Below, piece after piece: positions 53,801-64,000 of a DNA stretch of 64,000 nt (its first letter is position 1; each line of letters begins with the position of its first letter). Where the stretch lies: the NCBI RefSeq assembly GCF_019320115.1, contig NC_089581.1, positions 14,375,925 through 14,439,924 of the forward strand, read 5' to 3'. The stretch comes from Miscanthus floridulus (lineage: Eukaryota > Streptophyta > Magnoliopsida > Poales > Poaceae). The position numbers and the translations under genes are program-made. Below the pieces are notes generated by a model. That model saw only the letters and a program-made list of their open reading frames with translations, was not told where the DNA came from and made no database searches.

Positions 53801-55323
53801 ATGATGCTGGGTGACAAAATCCGCTATTACTTGCCCTTTGTCTGCTTTAGCCGATTCGTACCTCAAGTCAAATTCTAACAACGCAAGAATCCACTTTCCC
53901 ATTCTTCTATTTAATATTGGCATTGATAGCATGTACTTGATCACATCAGTCTTAGAGACAACTATACACTCAGCCGACAACAAGTAATGTCGTAACTTAG
54001 TGCAAGAGAAATATAAGTATAAGCATAATTTTTCGACGGGAGAATATCTTGTCTCTAGATCCAGAAGCCTCCTACTGAGATAGAAAACAAATCGCTCTTT
54101 CCCTTCGAACTCTTGCATCAGGGCCGATCCAATTGTCTGGTTATCGGCCGATATGTACAACCTAAAAGGCTTACCATGATGAGGAGGGATCAACACGGGT
54201 GGACATTTCATGTATTCTTTTATCTCCTCAAATGCTTTTTGTTGTACATTACCCCATTTAAATTCTTGATCATTTTCAACTTCAACAAGGGAGAAAACGA
54301 CAGAACTCTCTCTGACAAATTTAAAATAAACCTCCTGATAAAATTAATTTTACCAAGCAAAGATTGTAACTCTATTTTAGTAGTCAGGGGCATTGCCTCA
54401 TCAATTGCTTTCATGCTTTTTTGACCAATTTTGATTCCTCTCTCGTGGACCATGAAACCCAAGAATTGTCCAGCTGATACTCCAAAGGCACACTTATTAG
54501 GATTTATCTTTAGACCATGTTTTCTTGTGCACTCTAGAGTTTCCCGTAAATCAGCCAGATGTTCGTTGTACCCCTTGGATTTTATCATCACATCATTAAT
54601 GTAGATTTCAACAATCCTGCCGATCAATTTATGAAAAATATAATTCATTGTTCTTTGATAAGTTGCACCGGCATTCTTTGGACCAAACGTCATCACAACC
54701 CATTCAAATAAACCGATTACGCCAGGGCATCTGAAAGCTGTCTTTGCTATGTCTTCCTCAGCCATGAAAATTTGGTTATATCCTGCATTCATGAAGCTAA
54801 TAACCCAATGCCCGGCTACTGCATCTACCAACATATCAGCTATCGGCATCGGATAACCATCCATAGGTGTAGCCTTGTTTAGATCTCTGAAATCGATGCA
54901 AACTCTCAACTTTCCATTCTTCTTATACACAGAAACAACATTCGATATCCACTCTGCATATCGGTACGGTCAGATAAACTTTGCTTCTAGTAATCTTTTA
55001 GTCTCCTTTTTGATATCATCAAGTACGTTTGGGTTGAATTGCCTCGGAGCAAGTTTAAACGGTCGATATCCAGGTTTGATTGGTAACCGATGTTCAACAA
55101 TCGATCGGTCAAGACCAGGCATCTCATAGTATTCCCAAGCAAAATAGTCTTTAAATTCCTTTAATAAATCAACTAACTCTTGCTTATACTCAGGATCTAA
55201 CTTAGCACTTACATACATCGGCGTAGGCCTATCTCTAGAACCAATATCTACCTCTTCTAATTCATCGGCCGACGTAAAGCCTTGTCCTAGTTTGCCATCT
55301 GCACCGTCTATTGGATTATCCAT
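53801..55323 (-). pseudogene. Gypsy reverse transcriptase and first RNase H
   Basis: The reverse transcriptase shows YKKNGKLRVCIDFRDLNKAT, FRCPGVIGLFEWVVMTFG and the active site YINDVMIKS, where the usual YVDD is changed to YIND (first catalytic Asp lost). A TGA near 54970 and a frameshift near 54290 break it. The first RNase H follows with RLYISADNQTIGSALMQ and SRRLLDLETRYSPVEKLCL. Function is lost. Confidence 0.9.
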
Positions 55324-55507
55324 TAAAACAAATTTTCAAAGCCGACTGCTTGGATCGGCTGTTGGCTTTCCTTATTGACTGTAATGAAGCCTCCCTCCCA
55401 TAGCTTGCCAAAAAACACTCGAAATCTTCTAGCTCTCAATATACTGGATCGGCTGTCGCAATACTCACGAATTCATCAGCGCGAACCAGCTCAACATCAT
55501 CTCCATG

Positions 55508-58500
55508 TCATTGAATCAAACATTGATGCATGGTTGATGGCACACAACAATTTACATGAATCCAGTCACGACCGAGGAGTAAACTATATGAACATTTTCC
55601 ATCAATGACGAAGTATGTGGTGAGCAGAGTCTTACTCATGATTATCAGTTCAACGTTCATTGCCCCCCGGGTCTTAGACGCATTACCCCTAAAATCCTTA
55701 AGTGTCATGTCGATCTCAATCAAATCTCCTGCTCCCTTGCCAAGTTTATAAAAAGTGGTGTAAGACATAAGATTGGCAGAAGCATCTCCATCCACCAACA
55801 TCTTGTTCATCGGCTTTTCATCAACAAAATCTTTTACATATAAAGCCTGTTGTATAACTGTTAACTTGGCAACTATCTCTTCATACTCTGATTTATCAAA
55901 ATCCGAATAGACTTTTTGATCCACCGGAGCTCTAAATTCTAATGGCAATAGAAAAACCATATGAATATTAGCCGATGGTTGCCCTCTATCAGCTGTTTGC
56001 TTAGCACGCCACACCTGAGGTCTACCAGATGCCTGAGCCTGTTCTAGCTCTCTATTTCTTAGGTATTGCACTCTTCTTTTTTGGCTTCTTATTAAACCTC
56101 CTGGACACCATGACCTTCCTACCAAACGTATTCTTCCTCATTACTCTCTTTTTCATAATCAGCCCAGTTCTGATCAACAACTCGTTTTTCTAGCCGATCA
56201 TGAACACTTCTATTTTTAAGTGCCAATTCATGTTATTATGATGATACTCATCTTGAGCATGAATAGACCGGCGGTTGGCTTGAGATTACCTAAACTCCCA
56301 ATATTGCTCGTTGCACTTCGAACAGTTATTTCTGGTAGGTAATTTTAAACTTTTGTTCCAACAAAGTTTGAAGAAAGGATAATTCCAATATGATTCAGCT
56401 TGCTTTCTTTCATACCTCTTTTTTCCTGCTGACCCTGGTATTCTTGCTCTTCTAACCAACGTTGATAATCATTTTCCTTCTGGCACTGCCATTTATTCAA
56501 TAAAATTCGAGATGTAACACGTGGCTTTGTCGCCCCATCCTTAGACGTCTCTCCCTGCTCATATCGGCTCTTTTGTTGGCCACGATGCCTTCTAACCTCT
56601 CTATACTCATAAGTTGATATTTGCATTTCGAGATCGACTGTTCCAGTTTCTCTTGATCTAATTGATGTTAGGACTTTAGCCTTTTCTTTGAGCAACCTAG
56701 CATCAACCATGTTCTGATCTCTAGGGAAAGGATTATCATCAACTTTCATCTTTCAAGGTATATCAAATTTGAGCCTTCCTTACTAAATAGCCCTCTGTAT
56801 ATGCTGCCGGAAAACTCTGCACTCATTAGTAGAATGAGAAGTGGTGTTGTCAAATTTGCAGAACTTCTTATTCTTCAACTGATCGGGAGGCAACATAACA
56901 TGATTGTTGGGCAACTTGATCTGTCCCTTCTCGAACAAGAAATCAAAGAGTTTGTCTGATTTTGTGATGTCAAAGTCATATCTCTCTTCGACTCATCTTC
57001 TCTAAAGATTTGGCACCATTACTGTCTTCTTACCCCAATTTCATTCGGCTGTAGCAACCTCTTCTTCTTCATCGTTCTCATAGTCGTCATCGACTGAATA
57101 TGGATTATAGGCTTCGGCCATTGTGATACTTTTCTGAAATCAGGTATCTCTGCGTATATTCTGGAATTGGCTATTGAGCGCTACCACTTATTGAGCCAAC
57201 TAACGCAAGTTGTCAAATTCTTATCCTAACAGCTTCTCTCTCCACATTGGCACCATTCCTTGAACGGCCAAAGCAGCTAGCTGATCATCAGTTAAGTTCA
57301 ATAAGAAGCACAAATTTCTAGTCTTCCAGAACCTCTAAAGAAACTCAGTGCCCGATTCATTAGTTCTCTACCTTTTGGTCGTCAGATCGGTAATTTTCTT
57401 TTCTCCTATCTCAGTGTAAAAATATGTATGAAACTTTTCCTCCAAATCAGCCCAATTGGCAATGGAGTTAACTGACAGTGATGAAAACCAAGTGAAGGCT
57501 AGCCCTGACAGAGACAAGGAGAAAAAACAAACTCGATGGGCCTCTTCAATGGATGCTTCGCCCAACTATGAAAGATATCGACTGACATGTTCTATTGTGC
57601 TTGTGCTATCTTAGCCAGTGAACTTAGCAAACTCTGGGAACCTATAATTCACCGAAAGAGCAACCAAATCATACCATTCTGGATATGGTCATTTGTACAA
57701 GAAGCTCTTCCCTTTTGGCTTCAAACCAAACTGATTCTTCATCATCTCGGTCACTCTAAGCAATAACTCATCAGCATTTAAATTTGAATCTCTCTACAAT
57801 TGCTGACTCATCTGTGGATTAGAATTTCGAGTACCTTGATACCCTAGATTTGAAATCATGTGAAGAGTGTTATAATCTGTGCCATAATGATACCCTTGTG
57901 GAATCTCTATCTGTTGGGTCCTTTGTTGGTTTGTTGCTTGAAGTCTCTGGTTGTAGATGTTAGGATCTATATCTCTATGAATCCTTTGAACTGATGGCGC
58001 TATTTTTTGAGCCGACGATGGTATCTAGCCTGATGTGCCAAAATTGACCATTTGATTCCGAACTTGCCCTGTCGGCTATTGCTCATGTCGTTCTAACGAT
58101 CGAGGATTATACTATATGTGATTAGTAGTAGCACCCTAAACTTGCCTAGCTGAGCTCTGAACCACCTGGACATCATCATTACCAGCTGGTGCCGCTTCTT
58201 GATGGCTAGTACTAACTTGATTAGTTCCCTAAGTTGATGGGTGTTGAATGTTGTAATAAGCTGGCCGAACCTCATTAATTGGAAACCCATGAAACACCTC
58301 TTTCATGGTGTTGTGGAATGTGTTCAAAAAAACTTCATTATGATTTGATATGACATCATGAACAGACTTGTTTATAGCTTCTACGAAGAAATGCCTGTCT
58401 TTAGCTTTATCTGCATCTGTCTACCCATGCAACAGAACTCTCGGTAGTGGATATTTCTGAACAATTGTATTGTTATGTGTCTTGGTGTAGGAAAACAAAT

Positions 58501-58606
58501 ACTTATTCTAAAATTCTTCTATAACTTTGTTGATGATATCTTTATCTCTATCAGGTAGGTCTTCATAAGGCACTATAAAGATGTCATTGTTGTTGTAAGT
58601 CACCAT
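55508..58606 (-). pseudogene. Gypsy gag and protease, many stops
   Basis: One minus-strand frame from an ATG at 58606 down to 55508 holds gag and protease, interrupted by many TAG codons. The capsid core lies near 57565-57200 (GLAFTWFSSLSVNSIANW, LCFLLNLTDDQLAALAVQGM). The protease lies at 56125-55508, where the active-site DTGA-like motif is degenerate (MLVDGDASANLMS) followed by LLLGRDWI. Most stops fit CAG or TGG changed to TAG. Confidence 0.82.
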
Positions 58607-58644
58607 GATGATTGTGGTGGTCCCATCAGGCATGCCAAAATATG

Positions 58645-60552
58645 TGTCGGCACAAAAATGTGTCAGCACACAGCAAGCCAGAAGGATCTGCTTGATGAAG
58701 CTGGAGATCCACTTGGCTTCAACATAGGGATAACCGATCCTGCGTATTCCTTCCGAGACGTGTCAGTCAATTTGACCCTACAATTGATAAGGAGATAAAC
58801 TTTATCAGTAATTTAAGGTAGAACATGCCGGTCTGTGCCTAGATAGTTCTAAGTGTGCCGCTTTGAGAGCAGCCAGACTGAAAAAACATCTAAATAGTCG
58901 ATATGCACAAAAATCGGCTGTTACGAACTGTAAAGCTCATGGATAACAATTGGTTTTATGTTGATAAGTACAATACCCGCAGATGTAAGTGAAATCATCA
59001 GCTAGGTGGATATTACCAGTATGAATCATTGAGCCAATGAATCTAATCAAGAAATGATATAACATGCAAACAAATCGACTATCTAATACAAATGGGTCTA
59101 CAAACGCTCTGAATCTAATCCGTTACCATCAACGGTGAGGTTCGACCGGATCGATGGCAAGTATGATGATAATAACAAACTAAAACTAAAGAATCCGTAA
59201 AACCATCTATACTTCGACAGGCTTTCTGAAAGACTTGCTATACGTGAAGGCTCAAATGAATCGACTGAAATAGCCGATTCAGGTGAAAAGGGACTACAGC
59301 GTGTGAACAATCAACTATTTCACATGGATAAACCTATGGACTCATCAGACTTAATCTACTATCTCTAATAGTGGGGTTTGACCGGATCGATGCAGCCATG
59401 ACAAAGACAACAAACCAAACCCTTAAAGTACACAGATCTATTCACGCTTAACAGAATCATGGACGCACACTGTAGGCGTTAAAGCATAGGTGATCGGCTA
59501 TTTAGCCAATGCAGGCATAGCAAATAGTTAAGGTCATGCCTAATCGAGAACAAATCTACTAACTAGCATCCTTGAAATCTACAGTGCCATCTATGGGGAT
59601 CAACCAGATCGTTACAACCATAATAGCGAACTATAGACCAGATTTAACTAACCAGCAAACCTCTTTAAGATCATACACGCCTTAGCCGCGTACTATGCAA
59701 GATCAAGATCGAAATATAACAACCGATGAAACATAACCTGTCGCTTAGAGTAAGAAACATCATGTTGTGACAAAGCAAATGATGGACTAAAAGGATATGA
59801 GGCCGATCTAGATCGATCACGATCGGGCAAATTGATGTTGCTGTAAACTAATATCAATAAGAACATCAGCAATATCGATAACTCAATAAATCTACCCAAA
59901 GGACGCCACCCTTAGGTAGAGCCAATAACTTGACCTTAATCTAATTCGAGCAGTGGAGGTCGATCGGATCGATGTAGCCATACTTAAACTAGACAAGAGT
60001 CGATAACTAGCTTATACTAGAGCTCGCAGTGAAGGTCGACCGGATCGATGCAGCCATATAAACCAAAGTATAAGCTATGACTGTACTTACAGACAAGCTA
60101 GAGGTCGGCCAGACCGATGCAACCCTGCTTGCTGAAGAACTCACCGAGATCTACTCTACTCCTACTCCTAAGGGTTGGCCAGAGCCAAAAAAGGTAAATT
60201 ATATTTGATTGATTGGATGTCCTTTTACAATAGCTGGGGTCTAATATTTATACCCAGAATCTAAGCATGAATCATACTCAAGCACGACTCATTATAATCT
60301 TTGGTATAGAATAAAACATTCCTAATTTAAGATAATTTGGACCCTAATCTTTTCCTTTTTGTAGAGTCCGACATGTTTTTCTCGACGCCAACCATAGCTC
60401 ATTGTCGTTGTCTGCTGACGTCATTCGAAGAGAGCCAATTCCGGTGCATCTAAATCAGCTGATATCGATCCTTATGCAGTTGATTCCTCGATTGACATTA
60501 TCTTAGAAGCTTTGAGTTCCCATATTCCTCTTTCTAAATTTTGGTGTAAACA
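58645..60552 (-). repeat. 5' LTR of the nested Gypsy element (1908 bp)
   Basis: Plus-strand ends tgtcggcaca and tgtaaaca. Near-identical layout to 48106-50011, including the six dispersed ccggatcgatg-like motifs. The sequence just left of it (gccaaaatatg) does not match a primer site I can name. Confidence 0.92.
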
Positions 60553-61064
60553 ACAAAAAATCAAGTATGAGAGTTAGTTGAGAGGCCTAAGGATCATAAT
60601 ATGATAGGAACCAAATGGATCTTTCACAACAAGCAAGATCAAGATGGGATAGTTTTAAGGAATAAATCAAGATTAGTGGCTCAAGGTTACACTCAAGTTG
60701 AAGGTCTTGACTTTGGAGAGACATATGCTCCGGTTGCAAGATTGGAAGCAATTAGGATCTTGTTAGCCTATGCTTGTTCTCACAATATCAAGTTGTACCA
60801 AATCGATGTAAAGAGTGTATTTCTCAATGGGTACACCAATGATTTTGTGTATGTTGAGCAACCTCCCAGTTTTGAAGATGTGAAGAAGCCTAACCATGTT
60901 TACAAGCTAAGAAAGGCATTGTATGGTTTGAAGCAAGCACCTAGAGCATGGTATGAGAGATTTCTTGCTCTCTAAAGGGTTCAAGATGGGTAAGGTTGAC
61001 ACCACTCTCTTCACCAAGAAGCTAGGACATGACTTATTTGTATGGCAAATCTATATTGACTTTG
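60553..61064 (+). pseudogene. SIRE reverse transcriptase fragment
   Basis: Continuation of the SIRE polyprotein after the nested Gypsy: IGTKWIFHNKQDQDGIVL, LVAQGYTQVEGLDFGETYAP, QIDVKSVFLNGY and [16 protein letters not shown], then a shifted piece ending GHDLFVWQIYID at about 61060, exactly where the YVDD active site should come. The rest of reverse transcriptase and all RNase H are deleted. A TGA near 60570 also interrupts it. Confidence 0.9.
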
Positions 61065-61399
61065 TTTTTCAAGTGATATCTAGCAAATTTTGGTGCTAAG
61101 GATGGTGTTCAAATGGCAACTCCGATTGGTATAACGCTTTAAAGGTCAGTTGTTTACACCTTAGCATCATCTGGTAGTCATTACTTCTCCACACTTCCAA
61201 ACTATACATATGTGTAAGCTGTAAAATCCAAACTCTTAGCACATATGTAGGGGGGGTTAATGATACCAATTCAGGTTTATGAAACTTGTCCATATCCTTT
61301 ACACATGGTAAAATGTTTGGGCAAGCGACATGAATCTAAAAAGATTTTATTGTATATCTTTGTGAAAATGTTGTCATCAATTATCAAAAAGGTGGAGAT
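61065..61399 (+). other. SIRE 3' internal region and polypurine tract
   Basis: Joined directly to the truncated reverse transcriptase. Matches 42047-42385. Ends aaaaaggtggagat before the LTR. Non-coding. Confidence 0.85.
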
Positions 61400-63207
61400 T
61401 GAAAGCCCTAGTTTAGTTCTGGCTAATTGATGAAACCTAAGTACTAACCTTTGTCATGAGTGTCATATGAGCAAGGTTGGTACATACCAAGTGATGGAGC
61501 ATGGTGATGAAGTCCATGGAGATGGAGATGGACATGTGTTGAAGATGATCAAGCTCAACTTGGAAAAGAAGAAAGAGAAAAACAAAAACTAAGATGATCA
61601 AGATAGAGGTATCAAATAGGTTTTTGTTTTGGCACTCAAGACACCATAGAGGGTTTGAGTGTATTTAGGATCGATAGCCGTACTATAAAGAGGGAAAATA
61701 TTTAGCTAAGAGGTTATCGAGTGCCACCAGGTGACATGATTCTTACATATACATTAAGGACCTAGTGTGCTAACAATTAACCCTTGAAAATGCTTTGTGA
61801 AAATGCTAACATACATGCACATTGGTGATACACTTGGTGGTTAGCACATGGAAGCAAGGGTGGTGAAGTTTGAGTTGAAAAGGAGGATTTCAGGCATGAT
61901 CGGACGCTGGAACTTGGATCGGACGCTAGTGCAACATGCGTCTAATGCTATTGAAACATTGACCGGATGCTAGTGCAACATGTGATTGGACGCGCCTGTG
62001 CAACTATTCATAGACAGGCAACACACGCGGTTGGATGACCTGACGCTGGGTGAGTCCGATCAGTAGTGACCGGACATGTCCGGTCGCCAAAATACCTCTC
62101 TAGATCGCACCGGACGCTGATGCAACAATACCGGACGCTATTGCAACGAGAGGACCATTGGGCGCCAACTGTTGAATTCAAATAAGTCTACGACCGGATG
62201 CTATTGCAACTTCGATGGGAGTCCGGTTGTTGCGTATGGAGCCGTCTCCTGTGCCTAATGACTCTATTTCGTTTAGAGGTCTTTAAATAGACCATGGCCG
62301 GCCTTAGGCTCCTTCTCTTAACACTTTGACATACTTGACATTCTTGTGAGCCTATGCAAACACCTCCCACTCATCTCCATCAATGATTCATTATCATAGT
62401 GAGATTGGGAGCGATTTCTAGTGTATTTCCTTGAGTGATTGCATCTAGTGGCACTTGGAGATCGTTATGGCTGCGGAGTTCTTATTACTCTTGGTGATTG
62501 CCGCCACCTAGACGGCTTGAGCAGCGGAGGAGCTTTGGCACGTGTTGGTGATTGTTCATGGCCGGCTCCGGTGATTGTGAGGGGTCTTGTACCTTCTCTG
62601 GCGAAGAGCCGAAAGGTAACTCTAGTAGATTGCTCGTGTCATTGATTTACCTCACTTGTGGGTAGGTTCTTGCGGTGTCCAATTGTGTGGACAAGGTTCA
62701 TGCAATACCTCTTAACCGCCGAACCACCAAGTGTTGGTGGACACAACGTGGACCAGCGTGCCAGCAAGCATATGAACGTCGGGAGAAAAATTGGTTGTCT
62801 CTTGCCCTTTAATAATCTCCAGGTGATTGAATTGATACTCATCTTGTGATTGGTTCACTCTTCTACACTGCGGTATAATAACCCTACTCACTCGTTTATA
62901 TTCCCGTAAACTAGTTATAGCAATCTCTTTAGTGTAGCTAGAATTAAGGGCTTGTTTTGTAGCTTAAGATCATCTAGTGGAGCTCTTTAGTGTAGCAAGT
63001 GTGAGAGCTCTTAGTGAGTAGTGACTTAGCCATTTGTGTGCCTAGTGATTATAGTAACTAGAATTGTTGGATAGGTGGCTTGCAACCCTTGTAGAGTTAG
63101 AGCAAGTTTGCATTTCACTATTTGTCATACTAATCAAATTGCTCTAGTAATCTTATAGATTTTTTAAATAGGCTATTTACCCCCTCTAGCCATATTAGGA
63201 CCTTTCA
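61400..63207 (+). repeat. 3' LTR of the SIRE composite (1808 bp)
   Basis: Starts tgaaagccct and ends cctttca. Matches 42386-44236 throughout, with small deletions, one near 62220 in the ggacgct-rich block. Confidence 0.92.
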
Positions 63208-63746
63208 CCAGGGCCCGCTCCCATCGACAGCGATGAGGAGGAGCTGCGTGCGCTGTGTGAGATCCACGACTGCGTATTCTCGATCTACGCAGCCCTAGCC
63301 TCCATGGACTTATTGACGGCGGCCCGGCGGGTGAGGAGGAGCTGCGCACGCTGTGCGCCACAGAGGCATGGGAGCCGCTGTGTGCTGGAGGTAGGGACGC
63401 TGCCGAGGCAGATCCCATCACGCGCCAGACATGGATAGCAAGGCGGCGCAGCAGAGACTGACGTCCGAAGGGAGAGAAGGGGCTGCCACAGGGAGAGAAG
63501 GGACCTTTGAGAGAGGGGGAGGGCCGTCAAAGCGAGAGAAGGGGCGCGCGCCACGAGCATTTGAGGTTCCGCATGATGCAGGGAGGAAATAGCTGCATGG
63601 GGGTCGAGGGGGTGAGCCCCCATTCTCCTATAGAAATGGGGTCTGAAGGGTGGATTTACGTGTCCACCCTAAATTGGGAGCTCTAGTAGAGGGCTAGTTG
63701 GAGCTATATTTTTAGCCTGGACATCTATATTTAGCTATAGATGCTT
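63208..63746. repeat. right arm of the older split repeat and flank
   Basis: GC-rich sequence with gggagagaagggg words, then a tail ending ggctagttggagcta (about 63690-63704), possibly the inverted partner of 41354. ORFs on both strands look like shadows of GC-rich sequence. Confidence 0.35.
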
Positions 63747-63874
63747 GGCTCCGTTCGTTTCGCTGAAAAAACAAACCGAAACGCTGTTGTAGCTGATTTA
63801 CTGTGGAAGAAAAACACTATTTCAGTCGAAAAATAAACTGAAAAAGACAAATTATAAGAGAAACGAACATGGCC
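63747..63874 (-). mobile_element. MITE (128 bp), same family as 30918-31047
   Basis: Ends ggctccgttcgtttc and gaaacgaacatggcc are inverted. Read in reverse, the interior (acagcgtttcggtttg, then ttttttcagc) matches the 30918 copy. No clear 3-bp duplication. Confidence 0.72.
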
Positions 63875-64000
63875 TAGTGACCCTGCTGGAATTGTTCTTA
63901 AAAAAAGCAAAAGTATCTGCCTGAACTGTGAGCCAGTGTCTTCTAGTACACGAGATCGAAAATATGGCATGTCCTCCAGATCTCGTCCCTCTCGCTGCTC
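63875..64000. other. window end, nothing recognised
   Basis: Short stretch to the end of the window with no feature seen. Confidence 0.4.

Larger units (their letters stand above)
48106..60552 (-). mobile_element. nested Ty3/Gypsy Tat-lineage element, minus strand
   Basis: LTRs at 48106-50011 (3' LTR in element orientation) and 58645-60552 (5' LTR), TG...CA ends on both, with acaag on the left and acaaa on the right as a 5-bp duplication with one change. Minus-strand order is gag, protease, reverse transcriptase, RNase H, a second RNase H-like domain, integrase, then an opposite-strand gene before the 3' LTR. The second RNase H and the opposite-strand gene point to the Tat lineage. The two LTRs differ at very roughly one base in ten by eye, so the insertion is old. 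Confidence 0.93.
41632..63207 (+). mobile_element. SIRE/Maximus-like Copia composite, tandem, with nested Gypsy
   Basis: Order: partial LTR (41632-41931), 3' internal piece (41932-42385), complete LTR (42386-44236), primer site, gag, protease, integrase, interrupted pol, reverse transcriptase fragment, 3' internal piece, LTR (61400-63207). Flanks are ccggg (41627-41631) and ccagg (63208-63212), a 5-bp duplication with one G/A difference. LTR ends are TGAAAG...CTTTCA. The three-LTR layout looks like unequal recombination between copies of one element, which left the left unit internally deleted. Confidence 0.88.

Noticed and set aside
63173..63623. Minus-strand ORFs near the right end
   Set aside because: Ala/Ser/Pro-rich chance frames in GC-rich sequence; one crosses the SIRE LTR boundary.

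Overview
The window looks like an intergenic-rich stretch of a grass nuclear genome, probably panicoid (Andropogoneae-like). The evidence is GT-AG introns, very GC-rich first exons, short MITEs with 3-bp target duplications, and several LTR retrotransposon groups typical of cereals. Nothing in it looks organellar or prokaryotic. The species cannot be fixed from sequence reading alone.

Three host genes stand out. ORC5, a subunit of the replication origin recognition complex, has 4 exons at 9807-11718 (+). A CrRLK1L (malectin-like) receptor kinase lies at 19258-21768 (-); its kinase and most of its ectodomain are open, but three places show indels. An atypical bHLH transcription factor has 6 exons, all introns phase 0, at 35046-37766 (+). 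They have no obvious common pathway and are probably just ancestral neighbours. Nearly everything between and after them is transposable-element sequence.

Layout. 1-8099 is the 3' part of a Ty3/Gypsy Tat-lineage element: integrase, a 67/68-bp tandem array, an intron-containing gene on the opposite strand with its own TATA box, a polypurine tract and an LTR. 8603-9347 holds MITE, CACTA-like and RNase H-like scraps. After ORC5 come a complete RTE-type LINE (12661-15941, 15-bp target duplication) and a gag-only Ty3/Gypsy derivative (16463-18784). Upstream of the kinase are a solo LTR (22192-22457) and a full-length Ty1/Copia element (22944-29561, target duplication atttt). 29567-41353 holds small MITEs, the bHLH gene and unrecognised sequence. 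41632-63207 is a SIRE/Maximus-like Copia composite made of one and a half tandem units, into which a 12.4-kb Tat-lineage Gypsy element (48106-60552, minus strand) has inserted. The composite itself appears to split an older repeat whose ends lie near 41354 and 63700.

The most interesting signal is that two unrelated insertions of Tat-lineage elements (1-8099 and 48106-60552) each carry, between integrase and the 3' LTR, a gene in the opposite orientation to pol. Each has a good TATA box upstream of its ATG and introns whose removal keeps one reading frame (4 introns in the first, 1 in the second). Antisense extra ORFs in Tat elements are known in principle; the promoter and splice architecture seen twice here deserves testing. 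A second candidate is the Copia element at 22944, where the only ATG I can find for gag lies inside the LTR and would be joined to gag by an intron spanning the LTR/internal boundary.

Most element ORFs are broken by TAG/TGA codons that look like C-to-T changes, as expected of old, methylated copies.
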